Both the position numbers and the translations under genes were made by a program. Source: Thalassobius vesicularis (lineage in GTDB: Bacteria > Pseudomonadota > Alphaproteobacteria > Rhodobacterales > Rhodobacteraceae). Taken from it: a stretch of DNA of 54,299 bases. Location: positions 1 through 54,299 of the forward strand of contig NZ_SSMD01000013.1 of assembly GCF_004799325.1 (NCBI RefSeq). Reading direction: 5' to 3'. Below, piece after piece: positions 49,578 to 54,299 of this stretch (position 1 is the stretch's first letter; the number at the start of each line of letters is the position of its first letter). The notes beneath the pieces were generated by a model that ran no database searches, was not told the DNA's origin, and worked only from the letters and a program-made list of their open reading frames with translations.

Positions 49578-50324
49578 TCATTCAGGTTGGGGCATGGCCG
49601 CGAGGAACTCTGACCACTCAAGCGGCAGGGTGTCCGGCAGGCCGTAACGGTTCTTGGCGAGGAAGGCGGGGCGCTCTTCGGTGTGCATGACGCGCGCACC
49701 GGACCCGAGCGCCCGGGTCACCTTCTTGTTGAATCCGACATCGGATTTGGCGACCGAGATCTGGTAGTTGGCGAAGAGCACGACGTCTGAATGCTCCTGC
49801 AGCAGCGCCGAGGCGCGGGTCTGCAGCTTGATCACATAGCGGTCGTAGGGCTCGTGCTCGGGGCTGTCGAAACGCTTGATGTCAGTATGGGCGATCTGGA
49901 TGACCACCATGCCCTTGCGGTCGCGCAGCGCGTTGAGCTTGTCGAGATATTCGCGCCAGACATTCAGCGCTTCGGCGTAGCCCTTGCCGAACCCCGGCGC
50001 CTCAATCGAGGCCCAGCCGTTGCGCTTGCAGGTCTCAGCCCAAATGAGCGGCTCGAGCCAGTCGATGCTGTCGATCACCACGGAGCCAAAATCATGGTCC
50101 TCCTTCAGCAGCGCATCAAGGGCTTCAGCCACCTCCGCATAACTTGTTGCCAGCGGAAAGTGCGGCACCTGCAGTTTGCCAAGCCCGTCCTCGGTCATAA
50201 TGAACACCGGCCGGTCCGCAGCGGCCGCGAAAGTGGATTTGCCGACCCCGGCCACGCCGTGGATCAGAATGCGCGGTGGCGTCAGCGCCGATGTCGTGCG
50301 CAGGGATGCGAGGGAAATCGCCAT
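49578..50324 (-). CDS. AAA_24 / Sak4-like P-loop ATPase, phage recombinase
   Basis: A 248-residue RecA-fold ATPase. Walker A HGVAGVGKSTFA (about residues 22-33), Walker B VVIDSIDWLEPL, and VVIQIAHTDIKRF later in the core. The ATG overlaps the preceding stop (TGATG). By family, Sak4-like proteins promote single-strand annealing with a DUF669-type or other SSB; the neighbour supports that reading. Confidence 0.8.
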   Translation of the reverse strand: MAISLASLRTTSALTPPRILIHGVAGVGKSTFAAAADRPVFIMTEDGLGKLQVPHFPLATSYAEVAEALDALLKEDHDFGSVVIDSIDWLEPLIWAETCKRNGWASIEAPGFGKGYAEALNVWREYLDKLNALRDRKGMVVIQIAHTDIKRFDSPEHEPYDRYVIKLQTRASALLQEHSDVVLFANYQISVAKSDVGFNKKVTRALGSGARVMHTEERPAFLAKNRYGLPDTLPLEWSEFLAAMPQPE

Positions 50325-50527
50325 CAAAACTCTCCCATGTCAGGTTTGTCGTTGGAAATCGTCGCCGCGGCGGTTGTCTTTTCGCCGGCGATAGCCGCGT
50401 AGAGCGCATCGAGCCGGTCGGCTTCCGCGCGGTGTTCGAAGGCCTGACGCCGCATCGCGCGCCGCATTTCATCAAGGAGAACAGGGTCGTCAGTCGGATT
50501 GCTGGGGTTGAGAGGACGCGTGGTCAT
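50324..50527 (-). CDS. Small phage protein, unknown function
   Basis: Sixty-seven residues (MTTRPLNPSNPTDDPVLLDE onward), a Pro/Asp N-terminus and a helix with MRRAMRRQAFEHRAEADRLD. It overlaps both neighbours by 3-4 bases, indicating real translation in the early operon. No known motif. Confidence 0.55.
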   Translation of the reverse strand: MTTRPLNPSNPTDDPVLLDEMRRAMRRQAFEHRAEADRLDALYAAIAGEKTTAAATISNDKPDMGEF

Positions 50528-51018
50528 TGCACAGCCTCCCCACCGAGCGGGGTGCCGCCCTTGGCCAAGATCGCGTCAAGGCATTCGCCAAAGCTCCAGT
50601 CCGGGTTTTCCGCCCAGAACTGATCCGCCTGGCGTAACGCGTTGCGCCATTCCCGCAGGGCATGTTGGTCGTTCGCGATCTGCATCCGGCGGATGGCGAT
50701 GGCGCGTTCGAATTCGGCTCGGGACAATTGGCGCGTGGCCACCAGCGTCGTTCCGTCAATATCCATGGCCACTGCAGCCGGGAGTTGGAACGGTAACGCC
50801 GCTTGGTCCGGCGCCGAAGACTGCTCGGCCTTGAGTTTGAGGCGGCGGGCACGGGTGTCGATCCGCGCGACTACGCCATCGATACCGGCCAGATATTGGC
50901 CATCCGCATCGATATCGTCCCAGCGGTTTACCGCAGCTTGCCGCTTGTTGATCGCGCGTCCCGCGATCACTTCGCCGACGATCTCGCCGACAACATCATT
51001 CAGTCGCATATGTCCCAT
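50524..51018 (-). CDS. Phage protein with helical C-terminus, unknown function
   Basis: A 164-residue protein starting at MGHMRLNDVVGEIVG. The ATG at 51018 has a perfect AGGAGG ribosome site six bases upstream, so the longer frame is rejected. It has an N-terminal part with VIAGRAINKRQAAVNRWDDI, a central segment, and a C-terminal helical region (SRAEFERAIAIRRMQIANDQ). It overlaps the end of the previous gene by 23 bases. Confidence 0.6.
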   Translation of the reverse strand: MGHMRLNDVVGEIVGEVIAGRAINKRQAAVNRWDDIDADGQYLAGIDGVVARIDTRARRLKLKAEQSSAPDQAALPFQLPAAVAMDIDGTTLVATRQLSRAEFERAIAIRRMQIANDQHALREWRNALRQADQFWAENPDWSFGECLDAILAKGGTPLGGEAVQ

Positions 51019-51829
51019 TTTGGACCTCCTGTTCGTAAAGGGTGGTGAAGTCGGTGAGCCAGGCCGCTGCACGCCGCATGGGCGCGATCTCCACGGCGTG
51101 CCGCGAGGCTGGTGGAATGCGGCGCACCGCTTCCGCCGGGCTAGGCTGTTCATCGATACGTTCGACGATCTCGACCAAGCGCTCGTGAATGGCGCGATCC
51201 TCTGGGGTTCCAAACACCGCGATCTGGCGGGCCCGCATCTCGGGCGTCAGCGGTGGCGGGCGGTTCTCTTCGAGTTGCCGAACGCTTTCCTGGATGCGCT
51301 GCAGCCGATCGAGAGAGCGTTGCAGGCGATCCTCTGCCGCGCGGCGAACCGCGGAGCGTGTTGGTTCCTCACCACGTTCCAGTTTCTCGTCGAGGGTGCG
51401 GCGTACGATGCCCGGATCAGCCTGTTCAGCATCACGGATCAGACGCGCATCGTGGATTTGGTCGCGACGGAGGCCGAGATCGGCGGCTGTCGTAACGTTG
51501 GCAGGTTCAACCTTACTCCGGCCGTGGCCCGCAACGTCGCCACGCGCCTGCGCGGCGTCGTATTCATCGGCGAGGCGGCGTTTGGCAGCGGCCTCGATTT
51601 CCAACGCATCAGCCTGGGCGCGATGGGCCGCCGCAATCAGATCATCATGCGCAGACTTGGCACGGCTGAGGCGCGCGGCACGCTTTGCGACATCGTAGGC
51701 AAGCCCTGCGGCCTCACGGGCTTCAAGAACTTCCGCCGAGGTCTTCGCATTCGAAAGCATGGTCGCGGCACGATCAATCAAGCCGGGAAGGCTCGGATCG
51801 CCCTGGGGGATAGGAAGAAGTGCCGTCAC
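50996..51829 (-). CDS. Coiled-coil phage protein, unknown function
   Basis: A 277-residue, charged, helical protein with a GTG start (51829, GGAGGTG ribosome site) coupled to the previous stop. Central segments (AAHRAQADALEIEAAAKRRL and RLQRSLDRLQRIQESVRQLE) predict a long coiled coil. The middle part resembles ParB-associated or DNA-binding phage proteins (TTAADLGLRRDQIHDARLIR), but no catalytic motif is present. Confidence 0.6.
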   Translation of the reverse strand: MTALLPIPQGDPSLPGLIDRAATMLSNAKTSAEVLEAREAAGLAYDVAKRAARLSRAKSAHDDLIAAAHRAQADALEIEAAAKRRLADEYDAAQARGDVAGHGRSKVEPANVTTAADLGLRRDQIHDARLIRDAEQADPGIVRRTLDEKLERGEEPTRSAVRRAAEDRLQRSLDRLQRIQESVRQLEENRPPPLTPEMRARQIAVFGTPEDRAIHERLVEIVERIDEQPSPAEAVRRIPPASRHAVEIAPMRRAAAWLTDFTTLYEQEVQNGTYATE

Positions 51830-52314
51830 GACGCACCTCCGTTCAGCACGAGGCGGAACTTCGGCTTGCCGGTGCGGACCGTGCGCGCAGGCTCGAAGCC
51901 CTTGCGCCAGCTTTCCGGCAAAGCGCCGAATTTGCGCTCGGACACCGACAACTTGGTCTCGATGAACTCCGCCGGGTCTTCGCCTGCCGAGGCGATGTTC
52001 TCAGCGATTTGGGCCAGCTTGGCTTGGTCCCAATCGATGCGTTTGGGCAAGTCCGCGACGACGGTGACGCCGTCATCCTCGAACCGGATGGTGCCAGTGT
52101 CCTTGCCTTCGTGATGACGGCACTCAGAGGCTCGTGTTGAATAGCGGACCTCAAGTGCGAGCGCGAACCGCTCTGTCACCGCCTTCATGCGGTCGGTGGC
52201 GACATCGATTTCTGCTTGCACGGCCGCAAGCAGGCTTGGCGGCATGAGAGCCAGTTCTATAACCGGCATATTAAGCATGTCATCCACGCTCGGGGTATTT
52301 TCGGGGAAAGCCAT
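51826..52314 (-). CDS. Phage protein, unknown function
   Basis: A 162-residue protein; the ATG at 52314 has an AAAGGA ribosome site (MAFPENTPSVDDML), so earlier start codons are not needed. It has an acidic first half (ELALMPPSLLAAVQAEIDVA) and a C-terminal half with VVADLPKRIDWDQAKLAQIA. It lies in the early operon with four-base coupling. No motif recognised. Confidence 0.6.
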   Translation of the reverse strand: MAFPENTPSVDDMLNMPVIELALMPPSLLAAVQAEIDVATDRMKAVTERFALALEVRYSTRASECRHHEGKDTGTIRFEDDGVTVVADLPKRIDWDQAKLAQIAENIASAGEDPAEFIETKLSVSERKFGALPESWRKGFEPARTVRTGKPKFRLVLNGGAS

Positions 52315-52335
52315 AGGGGCTCCTTTCAAATGGGA

Positions 52336-52641
52336 TTAGTTGGCCGCAATCAGCCGTTCGGGGATGGACTGTGAGGGCGGCTTCGGCCGGGCGATGGCGC
52401 GGTATTCAAAGAGATCCGGGCCGAGGCGTTCCTGGACGAGGTGCACCAGCTTTTGCTCGGAGGCGCGCCAAGCGGCATCCGCGATGCCGCTCAACTTGGC
52501 CTGCTGGGAGGGCGTGAGGCGCGACATGAGCGAGCCCTTGTCCACCGCCAGAAACCCCCGGTGATAGCTGACGGCCGCACCCGGATCTGCCAGCGAGACC
52601 CAGGCGTAAAAGGCAATGTCGTCGCGGATCTGCGAAGCCAT
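52336..52641 (-). CDS. Small phage protein, unknown function
   Basis: A 101-residue protein starting at MASQIRDDIAFYAW, its ATG overlapping the stop of the HTH gene (TGATG). It has helical segments (MSRLTPSQQAKLSGIADAAW, KLVHLVQERLGPDLFEYRAI). No motif recognised; part of the early operon. Confidence 0.6.
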   Translation of the reverse strand: MASQIRDDIAFYAWVSLADPGAAVSYHRGFLAVDKGSLMSRLTPSQQAKLSGIADAAWRASEQKLVHLVQERLGPDLFEYRAIARPKPPSQSIPERLIAAN

Positions 52642-52850
52642 CACGACACCTGTGCGCTTTGTGAGGCGTTGCTCCTGCGTAAAGCCGCAGCCTCAAAGGC
52701 CGTGATGTCTTCAATCCGGTAGATCACCCGACCGCCGAGTTTCAGATAATCGGGGCCTTCGCCGGTCCAGCGCCACCGCTCAAGCGTGCGATGTGAGATT
52801 GCCCAGCGTCGGGCCAACTCCTTTTGAGTGAGGCAGAGTTTTGACTGCAT
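52641..52850 (-). CDS. Excisionase-like / AlpA-type HTH DNA-binding protein
   Basis: Sixty-nine residues with a MerR/Xis-like winged helix: LTQKELARRWAISHRTLERW, then a wing with GPDYLKLGGRVIYRIEDITA. Proteins of this form direct excision or activate early genes. Its ribosome site lies within an inverted repeat (52855-52880), suggesting control of its own translation or transcription. The integrase partner is not in the window. Confidence 0.78.
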   Translation of the reverse strand: MQSKLCLTQKELARRWAISHRTLERWRWTGEGPDYLKLGGRVIYRIEDITAFEAAALRRSNASQSAQVS

Positions 52851-52854
52851 CGTG

Positions 52855-52880
52855 GTCTCCTGTCTTGGTTACCAGGAGAC
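52855..52880. promoter_or_regulatory. Inverted repeat GTCTCCTG/CAGGAGAC over the ribosome site of the Xis-like gene
   Basis: Two 8-base arms (52855-52862 and 52873-52880) flank 10 bases immediately upstream of the start of the HTH gene. On the minus strand the arm includes the GGAGA Shine-Dalgarno sequence, so a hairpin would hide it. A dimeric regulator could instead bind the DNA. Confidence 0.5.
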
Positions 52881-52972
52881 AATGCAAAACGCCGGTGTGG
52901 GATGTCGTCGGGATTGGAGCGGGATGCGGTGCCGGATAAAGACGCTTAGTAAAATCAGAGCCCTGAAACGCA

Positions 52973-53024
52973 CTGGGGGATGGGCATCCGGCACCCATCC
53001 CCCAGCTGATCCCGCACCCATCCC
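52973..53024. repeat. 12-bp perfect inverted repeat plus a third half-site in the early intergenic gap
   Basis: CTGGGGGATGGG (52973-52984) and CCCATCCCCCAG (52994-53005) form a perfect inverted repeat with a 9-base loop; CCCATCCC recurs at 53017-53024, and GCACCCATCCC occurs twice (52991-53001, 53014-53024), 23 bases apart. It lies between the HTH gene and the gene next to the repressor. No T-run follows, so this looks like an operator rather than a terminator. Confidence 0.55.
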
Positions 53025-53048
53025 GCAGCATGCACGGGAGGACGCTTT

Positions 53049-53732
53049 TTACTCGCAGCGCAAACGGTAGTTCCCGCGCCCGTCGGACTGAATCAGTTCG
53101 CGCCACTGTGGTTTGGACTTGAAGACATCCACCATCTTCAGGCTACGAGACCCTGCCGCCGCAAGAATGGTCTTCCCGTTCTGCCAAGGCTGTCCCGCTT
53201 CGGCCGCGGCATGGAGCACCCGCACAACTTCAGCCTGGATGGCGCCAAGCTGGAAGCAAAATCCCCGGCTTCGCACTTCGCGATAACCAACAGTAAAGAT
53301 CAACCCCTGCTCTGGCGTCCGCCCGTCGCCCGTGTGAAATCCTGATTTGATTTCATAGCGATCCCGCTCATGGCGGCGCATCAGAAGGTCACCAATAACA
53401 ACATATTGCGGTGCATGTGTTTCTGGAAAAGCCGCGTAACCGCAGCGATCATGGCGGAACTCATTCAGATGGGCTTCCCCGCAACGGAACAGGTGGAAGA
53501 CGTCGCAAGCGTGCAGATCGAGAAGGCCACTGAACACCCTCTCCTCATAAGGCACCCGAAACCGCGCCTCGTCGACGTCAGCGTCATAGTCACCAAACTC
53601 AAGGAGTTGATTGAAGACCCGAATGGACAAACGGACCTGGTTGTTCTCTGCGAGGTAGATCAGATCGTCTTCATCAATGGACCAGCGCCGAAGGATCTCT
53701 GGCAGCGAATAATACTCCTTCTCAATCCGCAT
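53049..53732 (-). CDS. Conserved early protein next to the repressor, unknown function
   Basis: A 227-residue protein starting at MRIEKEYYSLPEILRRWSID with GGAAG five bases upstream; alternative starts at 53765 and 53798 lengthen it. The N-terminal YYSLPEILRRWSI resembles the opening of HTH proteins such as excisionases. The centre is acidic (YDADVDEARFRVPYEERVFS); the C-terminal part (PWQNGKTILAAAGSRSLKMV and on) looks like a winged helix. It is the first leftward early gene opposite the repressor, the place of a Cro- or antirepressor-type regulator, but the fold is not recognised. Confidence 0.6.
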   Translation of the reverse strand: MRIEKEYYSLPEILRRWSIDEDDLIYLAENNQVRLSIRVFNQLLEFGDYDADVDEARFRVPYEERVFSGLLDLHACDVFHLFRCGEAHLNEFRHDRCGYAAFPETHAPQYVVIGDLLMRRHERDRYEIKSGFHTGDGRTPEQGLIFTVGYREVRSRGFCFQLGAIQAEVVRVLHAAAEAGQPWQNGKTILAAAGSRSLKMVDVFKSKPQWRELIQSDGRGNYRLRCE

Positions 53733-53780
53733 GATTACTTCCGACTCCCACCCCGAATGTTCCATTATTGTTCTATCGCC

Positions 53781-53809
53781 TTGACGATCCCATATCAATC
53801 ATGTCTTAT
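53781..53809 (+). promoter_or_regulatory. Candidate promoter of the repressor gene
   Basis: TTGACG (53781-53786) and TCTTAT (53804-53809) are 17 bases apart in the AT-rich divergent gap between the leftward early gene and the repressor. The -35 match is good; the -10 is weak. An inverted repeat TCTTATCC (53804-53811) and GGATAAGA (53834-53841) covers the -10 and the repressor start, so it may be an autoregulatory operator. Confidence 0.4.
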
Positions 53810-53840
53810 CCTATTATATCCACAACCGGATGGGGATAAG

Positions 53841-54299
53841 ATGACCTCGCATCATAGTTTGGCCGACCGACTTCAGGCGCGCGCCGACCAGCTTGGGCTC
53901 AGCCCCGCGCATGTTGCGGAGATGGCCGGGGTCAATCGCTCCTTCGTTTACGACATCCTGCGAGGCCGCTCCTCCCGGCCCGGTCTGGATCGGCTGATGG
54001 AGGTCGCGCGCGTCCTGAAAGTCGAGGTGGATTGGCTGATCCACGGCATCGGGGACATCGAGGGTCCCTCCCCTTTCTTGGAAAACCCCGAAGAAACCTT
54101 CGTGCCGATCGCGCAGGCTCCAGTGCGCCCGTCCATGGGTGGCGGTTCCGTGGCACTCGAAGAGTATGATGAGCCGGGTCGCGCCTACCACTTCCGGAAA
54201 TCCTGGATCAAACAAAGCCTGAGAGCCTCGCCCTCCCAACTGCGCATCATGAAGGTGGAAGGCGACAGCATGGAACCGACGCTTTTTGACGGCGATACC
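53841..54299 (+). CDS. CI-like repressor, XRE HTH plus S24 peptidase domain (3' end outside window)
   Basis: Starts at MTSHHSLADRLQARADQLGL; 153 codons are visible and the frame is open at the right edge. The N-terminal HTH (LSPAHVAEMAGVNRSFVYDI and on) is XRE-type. The C-terminal part has the start of an S24/LexA-like domain: KVEGDSMEPTLFDGDT, with the catalytic Ser in GDSMEP. By family it represses early genes in lysogeny and cleaves itself during the SOS response, so the prophage is probably inducible by DNA damage. Divergent from the early operon, 108 bases away. Confidence 0.86.
   Translation, partial: MTSHHSLADRLQARADQLGLSPAHVAEMAGVNRSFVYDILRGRSSRPGLDRLMEVARVLKVEVDWLIHGIGDIEGPSPFLENPEETFVPIAQAPVRPSMGGGSVALEEYDEPGRAYHFRKSWIKQSLRASPSQLRIMKVEGDSMEPTLFDGDT

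Noticed and set aside
51019-51213. N-terminal extension of the gene ending at 50524
   Set aside because: It overlaps the conserved upstream gene by over 200 bases, while ATG 51018 has a perfect AGGAGG site.
52780-53106. 108-codon minus-strand gene between the HTH and early genes
   Set aside because: It covers the inverted repeats and both neighbouring gene ends, has no domain and shows no ribosome site.
1-54299. tRNA genes, rRNA genes or CRISPR arrays
   Set aside because: I saw no cloverleaf-like segment with a proper T-loop and no regularly spaced repeat array; the short repeats listed are too few and too close for CRISPR.

Overview
The window joins two unlike pieces of DNA. Positions 1 to about 14,030 are a plus-strand, tightly packed defence operon whose base composition is visibly less GC-rich than the rest. 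Positions about 14,150 to 54,299 are a GC-rich, lambda-like siphovirus prophage. Protein families in the prophage (DUF6511, DUF6362, DUF6441, DUF6950-type proteins and a lambda-type head/tail module with GTA-flavoured distal tail genes) point to an alphaproteobacterium, probably of the Rhodobacterales. This is inferred from family recognition, not from a database search.

Defence operon (1-14,027): the 3' part of a BrxR/CapW-like WYL regulator, a 1,764-residue helicase with a C-terminal DUF1998/MZB domain, an SNF2-type helicase, a 1,457-residue Eco57I/PglX-like adenine methyltransferase and an HNH nuclease. Spacings range from a 1-base overlap to 10 bases. The content resembles class 1 DISARM (SNF2 helicase DrmD, methylase DrmMI, helicase DrmA, DUF1998 protein DrmB, PLD nuclease DrmC). 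Here the DrmA- and DrmB-like parts are one polypeptide and an HNH enzyme stands where DrmC would be, so it is probably a variant or a sister system. A short IS3-like transposase tail (14,036-14,122) marks the junction with the prophage.

Prophage late region (14,229-39,729, almost all minus strand), read in transcription order: terminase small subunit, terminase large subunit, gpW-like protein, portal, ClpP-type protease, decoration protein D, capsid E, connectors, tail terminator, tube, G/GT chaperones, tape measure, distal tail proteins, NlpC/P60 peptidase, J-like tip protein, holin-like protein, SAR lysozyme and nested spanins. Three features stand out. The terminase large subunit is interrupted in its Walker A motif by a class 3-type intein with a homing endonuclease, and the intein is broken into two overlapping frames, so it is either frameshifted or naturally split. 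The tail chaperones carry a perfect A AAA AAC slippery site for a -1 frameshift. Two plus-strand cargo genes, a Ser/Thr kinase and a two-TM peptide, are inserted against the late operon.

Prophage early region (40,330-53,732, minus strand): a ParB-methyltransferase fusion, a DUF6362 HTH protein, a RuvC-like resolvase, a primase-polymerase/ATPase, an SF2 helicase, a PD-(D/E)XK nuclease, a DUF669 protein and a Sak4-like ATPase form a replication and recombination module. Upstream are small unknown genes and an excisionase-like HTH protein. A divergent CI-like S24 repressor runs off the right edge. No integrase is in the window, so it presumably lies beyond 54,299. Noncoding stretches hold repeats, palindromes, an AT-rich candidate origin and a structured region with a clear terminator.
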